A stretch of 64,000 nt of DNA from Streptomyces polyasparticus (GTDB lineage: Bacteria; Actinomycetota; Actinomycetes; Streptomycetales; Streptomycetaceae). A model generated the notes under the pieces. It made no database searches. It saw nothing but the letters and a program-made list of their open reading frames with translations, and had not been told where the DNA came from. Position 1 is the first letter of the stretch, and each line of letters begins with the position of its first letter. The stretch is taken from the NCBI RefSeq assembly GCF_014493765.1, contig NZ_JACTVJ010000011.1:124001-188000 (forward strand), read 5' to 3'. A program made the position numbers and the translations under genes. Shown here in pieces: positions 33,684 to 41,226 of the stretch.

Positions 33684-35003
33684 CTACGGCCTGAAGTGCC
33701 GTTCGAGACCCTGCCACACATCGTCGTAGGACGTCTGCAGATGGTCCGCGTCCCGCGCCTGCTCGGTGAGCGTCACCGGCCACCGTGTCTCGAACATGAA
33801 CGCAAGCCCGTCATCGATCTTCTGCGGCTTGAGCTCCGCCGCCGAGGCCTTCTCGAAGGTCTCCCGGTCGGGCCCGTGCGCGGACATCATGTTGTGCAGC
33901 GAACCGCCGCCCGGCACGAACCCTTCCGCCTTCGCGTCGTACGCGCCCTCGATGAGGCCCATGTACTCGCTCATCACATTGCGGTGGAAGTACGGCGGCC
34001 GGAAGGTGTCCTCGCCCACCAGCCAGCGCGGCGCGAAGACCACGAAGTCCACGCCCGCGAGTCCCGGGGTGTCCGTGGGCGAGGTGAGCACCGTGAAGAT
34101 GGACGGGTCCGGGTGGTCGTAGGAGATCGTGCCGATGACATTGAAACGGCGCAGGTCGTAGACGTACGGGACGTAATTGCCGTGCCAGGCGACGACATCG
34201 AGCGGCGAGTGGTCGTACGTGGCGGTCCAGAGGTTGCCGCAGTACTTGTTGAGCACCTCGACAGGGCCCTCGACGTCCTCGTACGCGGCCGTCGGCGCCT
34301 GGAAGTCACGGGCGTTGGCCAGGCCGTTGGCGCCGATCGGGCCGAGGTCGGGGAGCTGGAACGGGGCGCCGTAGTTCTCGCAGACGTATCCCCGTACGGC
34401 ATCGGCGAGGGGCTCCACGCGGAAGCGGACCCCGCGCGGTACCAGGGCGACATGGCCAGGCTCGGCGTGCAGCAGACCGAACTCGGTGCGGATGAGCAGG
34501 CCGCCCTGTTCGGGAACGATGAGCAGTTCTCCGTCGGCGCTGCTGAACACCCGCCGCTGCATGGGGGAGTTGGCGTGGTAGAGGTGCACCGCCATACCGG
34601 TGCGCTGGGTGGCGTCACCGTTGCCGCCGAGCGTCCACAGGCCCGCGACGAAGTCGGTGCCGGGCGCCGGGTCGGGCAGCGGGTTCCAGCGCAGCCGGTT
34701 GGGGTCGGGGGCGGTGTCCGTGAAAGGTGCCGTGCGGATCCCGCCGTTGTCGGTCCGCGTGAAGGCGGGGTGCTGGGCCGAGGGGTGGATGCGGTAGAGC
34801 CAGGAGCGGCGGTTGTGCGCCCTGGGCTCGGTGAACGCGCTGCCGCTGAGCTGCTCCGCATACAGACCGAGCGGTGCGCGCTGCGGTGAGTTGCGCCCGA
34901 TGGGCAGCGCACCCGGCACCGCCTCGGAGCTGTGCTCATTGCCGAAGCCGGTGAGATACGTGAGCTCCTGGGCCGTCTTCCTCGCCTGCTCGATGCCGTT
35001 CAT
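33684..35003 (-). CDS. hmgA: Homogentisate 1,2-dioxygenase
   Basis: 439 residues, full length for HmgA. It opens the ring of homogentisate to maleylacetoacetate in tyrosine and phenylalanine breakdown and uses Fe(II). Signature blocks are [36 protein letters not shown]-like [10 protein letters not shown], and the metal region with [18 protein letters not shown] (His and Glu ligands). Maleylacetoacetate isomerase and fumarylacetoacetase are not in the window. ATG 35003 has GGGAG upstream. A large palindrome over its promoter implies tight repression. Confidence 0.96.
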   Translation of the reverse strand: MNGIEQARKTAQELTYLTGFGNEHSSEAVPGALPIGRNSPQRAPLGLYAEQLSGSAFTEPRAHNRRSWLYRIHPSAQHPAFTRTDNGGIRTAPFTDTAPDPNRLRWNPLPDPAPGTDFVAGLWTLGGNGDATQRTGMAVHLYHANSPMQRRVFSSADGELLIVPEQGGLLIRTEFGLLHAEPGHVALVPRGVRFRVEPLADAVRGYVCENYGAPFQLPDLGPIGANGLANARDFQAPTAAYEDVEGPVEVLNKYCGNLWTATYDHSPLDVVAWHGNYVPYVYDLRRFNVIGTISYDHPDPSIFTVLTSPTDTPGLAGVDFVVFAPRWLVGEDTFRPPYFHRNVMSEYMGLIEGAYDAKAEGFVPGGGSLHNMMSAHGPDRETFEKASAAELKPQKIDDGLAFMFETRWPVTLTEQARDADHLQTSYDDVWQGLERHFRP

Positions 35004-35025
35004 GGTGGCGCTCCCGGTGCCTTAA

Positions 35026-35053
35026 GGAATCCTATGGTCAACCGTAGGATTCC
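35026..35053 (-). promoter_or_regulatory. 28-bp palindrome over the hmgA promoter
   Basis: Perfect outer arms GGAATCCTA (35026-35034) and TAGGATTCC (35045-35053), with matching GGT/ACC inside. The minus-strand TAGGAT (35029-35034) is a good -10, so the palindrome covers the promoter. It is long enough for two dimers. Confidence 0.7.
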
Positions 35054-35149
35054 CGGGGGCGGGCGTCAACGGGGCCCCGGCAGGAGTGGCTGAGAAAGTT
35101 GCCGCCGGAGGGGATCCGAAAAGGTGAACAATCCTCTACTCTCTCGCGC

Positions 35150-37210
35150 ATGCCATGGACCCGAAGGCTCCTTGCCGTCCTCGTCGCGCTGTGCGCGACG
35201 CTCCTCATAGCTCCCGGCGCCCAGGCGCACGAGGAGCGGCCGGTGACGTTCCCGGACGGTTCGGGCAGCGTGCCCGCCTACCGCGACGGACCGCCGGACC
35301 TCATCGTCTGCAAGACGGACCGGGCGGACTTCGAGCGCCGGATATCCGGCTTCCCCGCCGCGCTGCGCAAGAAGAACCTCGACCTCTTCGCGCGCTGCCA
35401 GGACAAGGGATTCCGGCATCTGCAGGAGGCGGTGGACGCCGTCGACAGGCCCGGCATGAACATCGCGATCCTGCCCGGCCTGTACGAGGAGGAGCCCTCG
35501 CAGCCGAAGCCCACGGGGGAGTGCACCAAGCTCAAGGCCAAGGACTCCGCGCTCGGCTACCAGATCCTGTCGTTCGCGCAGCAGAAGCAGTGCCCGCACA
35601 ACCAGAACCTCGTCGCGATCCTCGGCAAGAAGGATCTGCAGATCGAGGGCACGGGCGCCTCACGGCTCGACGTGGTGATCGACGCCAAGTACTCCAAGCT
35701 GAACGCGATCCGCGCGGACGAGAGTGACGGCATCTACTTCCGCAACTTCACCGCCCAGCGCACCACGTTCAACTCGCTGTACGTCCTGGCCGGCGACGGC
35801 TTCGTCATCGACGACGTCCTGACCCGCTGGAACGACGAGTACGGCTTCCTGACCTTCGCCAGCGACCACGGCCTCTACAAGAACTGCGAGTCGTACGGCA
35901 ACGGCGACTCCGGCATCTACCCGGGCAGCGCCTCCGACATCAACAACGGCCGCGGCTACGACGTCCCGCGCTACTCCATCGAGATCACCGGCTGCCGCAG
36001 CCACCACAACATGGTCGGCTACAGCGGCACCGCGGGTGACTCCGTCTATGTGCACGACAACGAGTTCGACCACAACATGGGCGGCGCCTCGATGGACTCC
36101 GCCTTCCCCGGACACCCCGGACTGCCGCAGAACCACGCCCGGTTCGAGCGCAACGACATCCACGACAACAACGCGGACTACTACAAGTACATCGCCGACG
36201 GGACCTGCGCGAAGGCCCCGGTCGACCGCGGCTACGAGGACGGGGTGGTCTGCCCGCAGATCTCCATGCCGCCCGGCACCGGGATCATCACCGCCGGCGG
36301 CAACTGGAACCTGTACGAGAACAACTGGGTGTACGGGCACGACCGTGCCGCCTTCTTCCTGAGCGCCGTGCCCGCCTTCATCCGCGGGGAGTCGGCCTGG
36401 TCCAAGCAGGCGGACACCTCGCACCACAACCGGTACGCGGGCAACAAGCTCGGCGTCGACAAGCAGGGCAAGTCCCGGCCGAACGCCACCGACGTGTGGT
36501 GGGACGGTCAGGGCGAGGGCAACTGCTGGCAGGGCTCGGCGGGGGCGTCGACGCCGCGGGCGCTGCCTGAGTGCGGGTCTTCGCGAGGCGATGTATCCGG
36601 CGGTGCGGACCGGCTCGCGGGCGAACCGTCCAAGCTGGCCGCGCTGTTGGTGTGCGCCGACTACGACGCGCGGGCGGCGCGGCTGCCCGCGGGCTGCGAC
36701 TGGTACGGGGCTACGGGGCTCGAGCGCGTCGAGGTGCAGCTCGCGCTCGGCATCGCCGTCGTTCTTGCGCTCGTCGGGGGAGTGCTGTGGTGGCGCCGGC
36801 TGCGGACGCACCGCTGGGCGACGGTGGCCTGCGCGGCGGGCCTCGTGGGGCTCGTGCTCGATGTGGCGGGGGCGACGAAGAGTTTCGAGTCCGGGTATCT
36901 GCCCGCCCTGGCACTGCTGTTGACGGGCGCCTGGTGGGTCGGTGCGGGCTGGGTGCTGCGCGCGGAGCGGCCGTGGTTCGGCTGGGTCACGGTGGCCCTC
37001 GGAGTCCTCACCCTCCTCGACGCCTTCGACAAGGCCGTGGTGATGCTGCCGTGGATCCCGCTGGGTCCGGCCTGGATCCGTGGACTGCTCGGGGTGGTGT
37101 GGGTCGTGTGGGCGGTCGCCGTGGCCGCCTCGCGCAAGGGGGAGACCCCGGCGGCCGCCGAGGAGGAGGAACCGCCGTCGACGGTGGACGAGGAAGAGGT
37201 ACGGGCGTGA
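35150..37210 (+). CDS. Secreted parallel beta-helix protein with C-terminal membrane domain (NosD-like)
   Basis: 686 residues. After a Sec signal (LLAVLVALCATLLIAPGAQA), residues about 60-470 form a right-handed parallel beta-helix with the periodic pattern seen in NosD and polysaccharide lyases (VLAGDGFVIDDVLTRWNDE, then GLYKNCESYGNGDSGIY). Five membrane spans occupy about 525-665. NosD-type proteins help insert copper sites. The next genes encode a cupredoxin-like lipoprotein and a polytopic protein, supporting a metal role. TACTCT (35137-35142) lies 7 nt before ATG 35150, so the mRNA is probably leaderless. Stop overlaps the next start (GTGA). Confidence 0.82.
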   Translation: MPWTRRLLAVLVALCATLLIAPGAQAHEERPVTFPDGSGSVPAYRDGPPDLIVCKTDRADFERRISGFPAALRKKNLDLFARCQDKGFRHLQEAVDAVDRPGMNIAILPGLYEEEPSQPKPTGECTKLKAKDSALGYQILSFAQQKQCPHNQNLVAILGKKDLQIEGTGASRLDVVIDAKYSKLNAIRADESDGIYFRNFTAQRTTFNSLYVLAGDGFVIDDVLTRWNDEYGFLTFASDHGLYKNCESYGNGDSGIYPGSASDINNGRGYDVPRYSIEITGCRSHHNMVGYSGTAGDSVYVHDNEFDHNMGGASMDSAFPGHPGLPQNHARFERNDIHDNNADYYKYIADGTCAKAPVDRGYEDGVVCPQISMPPGTGIITAGGNWNLYENNWVYGHDRAAFFLSAVPAFIRGESAWSKQADTSHHNRYAGNKLGVDKQGKSRPNATDVWWDGQGEGNCWQGSAGASTPRALPECGSSRGDVSGGADRLAGEPSKLAALLVCADYDARAARLPAGCDWYGATGLERVEVQLALGIAVVLALVGGVLWWRRLRTHRWATVACAAGLVGLVLDVAGATKSFESGYLPALALLLTGAWWVGAGWVLRAERPWFGWVTVALGVLTLLDAFDKAVVMLPWIPLGPAWIRGLLGVVWVVWAVAVAASRKGETPAAAEEEEPPSTVDEEEVRA

Positions 37211-38439
37211 GGGGATTCCTCCGGGGGCGCGGGGCGACCGGTGGCCGGTCGGGGGCCCGGGCCCTGCGGGTCCCGCGGGCTGCACGGGTACCACAAGCGG
37301 CACGGGTGCCACGGGCCGCATGGGTGTCTCAGGCTGCACGGGTGCCGCAAGCCGCATGGGTGCCCCAGGCCCCACGGGTGCCGCAAGCCGCATGGGTGCC
37401 CCAGGCCCCACGGGTGCCGCAAGCCGCATGGGTGCCCCAGGCCGCGTGGGTTCCCCAGGCCGCGTGGGTTCCCCAGGCTGCACGGGTTCCCCAGGCCGCG
37501 TGGGTGCCCCAGACCCCACTGGCTGCCCGAGGCATCGGTGCTCGGCGGGGTGGGCGGGCGCTCGCCGTGGTGCTGCTGCTGACCGTCGTCGCGGCGGGCT
37601 GCAGCGACCGGCCGACCACGCACCACAAGCCGGGCACCAGCCACGAGGAGGCGAGCGGTACGGCCGGGCGGCTGCTCGACCGGAAGGACGAGTCGGGGCA
37701 CCGCCTCCGGCAGGTGGCCGCCCAAGGCGCACCCTCCGTCGAGCTGGCCGTGCGCCCGGACTCCGTGGACGGCTGGAACATCCAGCTCTCCGTACGGGAG
37801 TTCCGGTTCACACCCGACAGTGTGGGCGGGGGAGCGCTGCCGGGGCGCGGCCACGCCCATCTGTATCTGGACGGGCGCAAGCTCGCCCGGGTCTACGGCG
37901 AGTGGTACCACCTTCCCGCATCCGCCGTCCCCGAGGGCGGCCACACGCTGACCGCCCGCCTGTACGCGGACGACCACACCGCCTGGGCGGTCGACGGGAA
38001 GCCGGTCGAGGCGACGGCCGAACTGGCGCAGACGGGGAAGGCGAGCGGGCACGACGACGGGGACGGGCACGATCATGAGGCGGGTGGCTCGGGTGGCTCG
38101 GACGGGACGGGTGGCTCGGGCGGGTCCGGAAGCTCGGGCAGCTCCGGTGGCTCGGGCGACCCGGACGAGGGCAGCGTCGACCGCACCGTGACGATCACCG
38201 TCGACGGCGATGAGGTTCAACCTCCGCCCGGGCGCATCGAGTTGAAGAAGGGCCAGCGCATCCGCCTCTCGGTGACCAGCGACCGAGCGGACACCCTCCA
38301 CGTCCACGGCTACGACAAGGAGGCCGACCTCCCGGCGGGCCGCGCGGGCACGCTGACGCTCGCCCTGGACCGCACCGGCCTCTTCGAGGTCGAGACCCAC
38401 GGCTCAGGTCTCGTCCTGACCCAACTCGTGGTGCGGTGA
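37207..38439 (+). CDS. Cupredoxin-like lipoprotein
   Basis: Up to 410 residues. A lipobox VVAAGC is preceded by a typical signal core (RALAVVLLLTVVAAGC), so the mature protein starts near residue 124 and is lipid-anchored. Residues about 150-265 form a beta-domain (GHAHLYLDGRKLARVYGEWYH). After a His/Gly/Ser linker, residues about 325-410 resemble a cupredoxin (TVTITVDGDEVQPPPG, DTLHVHGYDKEADLPAG). The strange feature is the roughly 100 residues before the signal peptide, built of WVPQAA/RVPQAP hexapeptides. GTG 37207 overlaps the upstream stop, but a later in-frame GTG near 37504 would give a normal lipoprotein. Confidence 0.75.
   Translation: MRGFLRGRGATGGRSGARALRVPRAARVPQAARVPRAAWVSQAARVPQAAWVPQAPRVPQAAWVPQAPRVPQAAWVPQAAWVPQAAWVPQAARVPQAAWVPQTPLAARGIGARRGGRALAVVLLLTVVAAGCSDRPTTHHKPGTSHEEASGTAGRLLDRKDESGHRLRQVAAQGAPSVELAVRPDSVDGWNIQLSVREFRFTPDSVGGGALPGRGHAHLYLDGRKLARVYGEWYHLPASAVPEGGHTLTARLYADDHTAWAVDGKPVEATAELAQTGKASGHDDGDGHDHEAGGSGGSDGTGGSGGSGSSGSSGGSGDPDEGSVDRTVTITVDGDEVQPPPGRIELKKGQRIRLSVTSDRADTLHVHGYDKEADLPAGRAGTLTLALDRTGLFEVETHGSGLVLTQLVVR
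37264..37515 (+). repeat. 18-nt tandem repeat, about 14 units
   Basis: Units of 18 nt around GGGTGCCxCAxGCCxCAT/C, with a 36-nt higher-order alternation in the middle (37350-37430). In the lipoprotein frame they encode hexapeptides WVPQAA or RVPQAP. In another forward frame they give Gly-X-Y triplets like collagen, and on the minus strand GLGHPC. They lie between the coupled GTG start and the signal peptide. Confidence 0.9.
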
Positions 38440-38445
38440 CGGGCG

Positions 38446-40101
38446 GTGCCCCTCGCCCACGGCCGCGTACCGGCCCAGGACCCGCACACCCTGCCCACGA
38501 CCGCTCTCGGCCCGGACACCTTGCCCGCGACCGGTCTCGGCTCGGACGCGTTGCCCCCGACCACTCTCGACCAGGACACCTCACCCTTGGCCGAACTCGA
38601 CCCGGGTACCTCACTCTTGGCCGAACTCGACCCGGGTACCTCACTCTTGGCCGAACTCGACCCGGGCACCTCACCCTTGGCCACCCCCGTCCCCGACACC
38701 TCACCCTTCGCCGAACTCGCCCACGGCATCGGCTCCCAGCACGACCTCCCCCTCTCCCCCTTCTACGCCTACGCCGGAGCCTTCGCCGCGCTGCTCGTCT
38801 CCTTCCTCGCGCTCGGTCTGCTCTGGTCCACCTCCCGTTTCCGCGGAGACCGCTCCGGTCTCGCGCTGCCCCGCCCCTTCCAGCGCGCGGCCGACGCCCG
38901 CGCCACCCGCCTCGCCCTGCGCGTACTCGGCCTGGCCGCCGCCCTGTTCGTCCTCGCCCACCTCCTCTTCGGACCCGACGACGCGGAACGCAATCCGGCC
39001 CCCGGCGCCGTGCACGTCCTGTTCTGGGTCGGGCTCGTCCCCGCCTCCCTCCTGTTCGGCCCGGTCTGGCGGCTGCTCAACCCGCTGCGCACCCTGCATG
39101 CCGCCGGCTGCCGCGCGCTGAAGCGCAACCCGGCGGCCGGGCGCCCGCTCCCGCAGCGGCTCGGCATGTGGCCCGCCGCGGCCGGCCTCTTCGCGTACAC
39201 CTGGCTCGAACTCGCCTCCCCCGACCCGGCCTCCCGCATCGCCCTGCTCGTCTTCCTCCTCACCTACGCCGCCGTCCACCTCGCCGCCGCGGCCCGGTTC
39301 GGAGCGCGTTGGTTCGCGCAGGGGGATGCCTTCGAGGCGTACTCGACCCTGTTCGCCCGCCTCTCCCCGCTGGGCCGCCGCCGCGACGGACGCCTCGTGC
39401 TCCGCAACCCCTTTCACGGTCTCGACGCGACCCCGCCCGTCCCGGGGCTCGTCGCCACTGTGTGCGTGATGCTCGGCTCCACCGCCTATGACGGCTACTC
39501 GGACTCCCCGTCCTGGATCACCACTCTCCAGACCTCCTCCCTGGGTCGCACCCCCACGGCCACACTCGGACTGCTCGGCGCCGTCGTCCTGGTCGCCGCC
39601 CTCTACTCCCTGTGCGCCTTGGCGACCCGCGCCTTCACCACCCGCTCCACCCCCGCGCCTGCAGTTGCCCCCACCGTCACCTCTCGCACCACGCCCACAA
39701 AGCCCACGTCCACCCCCACCAAGCCCACGTCCACCGCCACAGAGCCCACCCCCACCAAGCCCCCCGCCCCCCAAGCGGCCTTCGCCCACTCACTGATCCC
39801 GATCGCCCTCGGCTACCTCATCGCCCACTACTTCACCCTCTTCGTGACGGAAGGGCCACGCACAGTCATCGTGGCATCCGGCACTGACAATCCCGTCCCG
39901 CCCGAACCTCTCCTCGGCCCCGGCGGTACCGCCGCCCTCCAGGTCGTCGCGATCATCGCCGGACACGTCCTCGGCGTCGTGGCCGCCCACGACCGTGCCG
40001 TACGGCTGCTGCCGCCCGAGAAGGCGATCGTGGGCCAACTGCCCCTGTTCGCGCTGATGATCGCGTACACCCTGGGCGGCCTCGGGCTCCTGATCGCCTG
40101 A
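38446..40101 (+). CDS. Polytopic membrane protein with repeat-rich N-terminus
   Basis: 551 residues, starting at GTG 38446, 6 bp after the lipoprotein stop. The first 92 residues are decapeptide repeats (PGTSLLAELD type). The membrane part starts at AELAHGIGSQHDLPLSPFYAYAG, which I recall from actinobacterial proteins often labelled fenitrothion hydrolase, a label that should not be trusted. About ten spans are visible, split by a Thr/Pro-rich loop (TPTKPTSTPTKPTS) at about 400-440. With the beta-helix and cupredoxin genes it likely forms a membrane metal-handling complex. Confidence 0.7.
   Translation: MPLAHGRVPAQDPHTLPTTALGPDTLPATGLGSDALPPTTLDQDTSPLAELDPGTSLLAELDPGTSLLAELDPGTSPLATPVPDTSPFAELAHGIGSQHDLPLSPFYAYAGAFAALLVSFLALGLLWSTSRFRGDRSGLALPRPFQRAADARATRLALRVLGLAAALFVLAHLLFGPDDAERNPAPGAVHVLFWVGLVPASLLFGPVWRLLNPLRTLHAAGCRALKRNPAAGRPLPQRLGMWPAAAGLFAYTWLELASPDPASRIALLVFLLTYAAVHLAAAARFGARWFAQGDAFEAYSTLFARLSPLGRRRDGRLVLRNPFHGLDATPPVPGLVATVCVMLGSTAYDGYSDSPSWITTLQTSSLGRTPTATLGLLGAVVLVAALYSLCALATRAFTTRSTPAPAVAPTVTSRTTPTKPTSTPTKPTSTATEPTPTKPPAPQAAFAHSLIPIALGYLIAHYFTLFVTEGPRTVIVASGTDNPVPPEPLLGPGGTAALQVVAIIAGHVLGVVAAHDRAVRLLPPEKAIVGQLPLFALMIAYTLGGLGLLIA
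38482..38721 (+). repeat. 30-nt tandem repeat coding decapeptides
   Basis: Eight decapeptide units; the central three are nearly identical at DNA level (ACCTCACTCTTGGCCGAACT core). They occupy the N-terminus before the first membrane span. Confidence 0.85.
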
Positions 40102-40102
40102 G

Positions 40103-40310
40103 CCGACGAGCCCCGGGCAAGAGGCAGCAGCCGACGAGCCCCGGGCAAGAGGCAGCAGTCGCCGGGCCGCCCCGACCGACAGACAGCCGCCGCCGGTCCC
40201 CGTCCCAGAGACACCCGGTCCCCACCCCACAGACAGCCGCCGCCGGTCCCCACCCCAGAGACACCCGCCCCCCACAGACAGCCGGTCCCCGCCCCACGGA
40301 CAGAAGAGGC
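40103..40310. repeat. Intergenic tandem repeats of two kinds
   Basis: A perfect 28-nt duplication (40103-40130 and 40131-40158) is followed by about 2.5 copies of a 45-50-nt unit starting ACAGACAGCC (40179, 40229, 40274). No gene is present. It separates the membrane-protein operon from the TetR gene. Confidence 0.85.
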
Positions 40311-40322
40311 GAGCACTGCATC

Positions 40323-40952
40323 ATGGACCCCGTGACCACGACGCCTTCCCTTACGGACCAGTCGGCCGGCGCCCTGCGCCGCGTGCCCGTGCAGGAGCGC
40401 AGTGCCGAGCGGCTCGGCCGGATACTCGACGCATGCGCCGCGCTCCTCGACGAGGTCGGATACGACGGTCTGACGACGCGCGCCGTGGCGGACCGTGCGG
40501 GCGTGCCGATCGGGTCGGTCTACCGCTTCTTCGGCAACAAGCGGGCCCTCGCCGACGCCCTCGCCCTGCGCAATCTCGACCTGTACGTCGAGCGCACCGC
40601 GACCCGTATGGAGACGCTCGAAGCCCCGGACTGGCGGGCGGCGGTCGATGCGGCTCTTGATGAGTACCTGGCCATGAAGCGCTCCGTGCCCGGCTTCGCC
40701 CTCGTCGACTTCGGCGTCCCGTCGGGCGGTGCGGACGCCAATCACCAGGTGGCGGGCCGCCTCGGCGAGGTGCTCGCCGGTCACCTCGGCAAACCGCTCG
40801 ACGTCGAGGTGCGACGCGCCCTGCTGGTGGCCGTCGAGGCGACGGACGCGCTGCTCCAACTCGCCTTCCGCACCGACCCGTCGGGGGACGAGGACCTGAT
40901 CGCGGAAACCCGCAAACTGCTGCACGCGTACCTGAGCCCCACCTTCGACTGA
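40323..40952 (+). CDS. TetR/AcrR family regulator
   Basis: 209 residues. The helix-turn-helix is GLTTRAVADRAGVPIGSVYRFFGNK (in pieces) at about 50-75. The ligand domain contains FALVDFGVPSG and ends with LLQLAFRTDPSGDED, as in regulators of MFS or oxidoreductase genes. It precedes the molybdopterin oxidoreductase, and the palindrome at 41126-41143 is of the TetR type, so that gene is the likely target. The ATG at 40323 is preceded by a weak ribosome site. Confidence 0.9.
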   Translation: MDPVTTTPSLTDQSAGALRRVPVQERSAERLGRILDACAALLDEVGYDGLTTRAVADRAGVPIGSVYRFFGNKRALADALALRNLDLYVERTATRMETLEAPDWRAAVDAALDEYLAMKRSVPGFALVDFGVPSGGADANHQVAGRLGEVLAGHLGKPLDVEVRRALLVAVEATDALLQLAFRTDPSGDEDLIAETRKLLHAYLSPTFD

Positions 40953-41057
40953 GAACCTGTTTCTGACCCCCGCCTGACCCCCGCCTGACCCCCGCCTGCG
41001 CCCCGGCGCCCGGCACGCACTCTCGCCGCGCAGCGCCCCAGGACAGGTGGCTCCGAC

Positions 41058-41097
41058 TCATGGCCTGACACGTCGAATTCATGGCCTGACACGTCGA
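41058..41097 (+). promoter_or_regulatory. 19-bp exact direct repeat, 21-bp period
   Basis: TCATGGCCTGACACGTCGA occurs at 41058-41076 and 41079-41097. The two-turn spacing puts both copies on the same DNA face, as in activator sites. It lies 42 bp upstream of the -10 at 41139. Confidence 0.6.
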
Positions 41098-41125
41098 CCG
41101 ATCCGCTCCAGCCCCTCCCCACCGT

Positions 41126-41144
41126 GCATACCGGTCGGTATGCT
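41126..41144 (+). promoter_or_regulatory. TetR-type operator overlapping a -10 element
   Basis: Arms GCATACCG (41126-41133) and CGGTATGC (41136-41143) with a 2-bp centre. TATGCT (41139-41144) is a good -10. Repressor bound here would block the promoter of the oxidoreductase. Confidence 0.7.
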
Positions 41145-41226
41145 CGCGTCGTACGCGCCCGCGCCACTTTCGCGGCCACGACCGCACGACCACCGCGCAC
41201 CGACGACCGCCGCCCCGGGAGGGCCC

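Noticed and set aside
37080-38078. Collagen-like Gly-X-Y reading frame
   Set aside because: Produced by 18-nt repeats in another frame; flanks are Arg-rich and no ribosome site precedes it. The lipoprotein frame has clear domains.
40103-40310. Possible CRISPR array
   Set aside because: Units are directly adjacent without variable spacers and differ in length; no cas genes are nearby.
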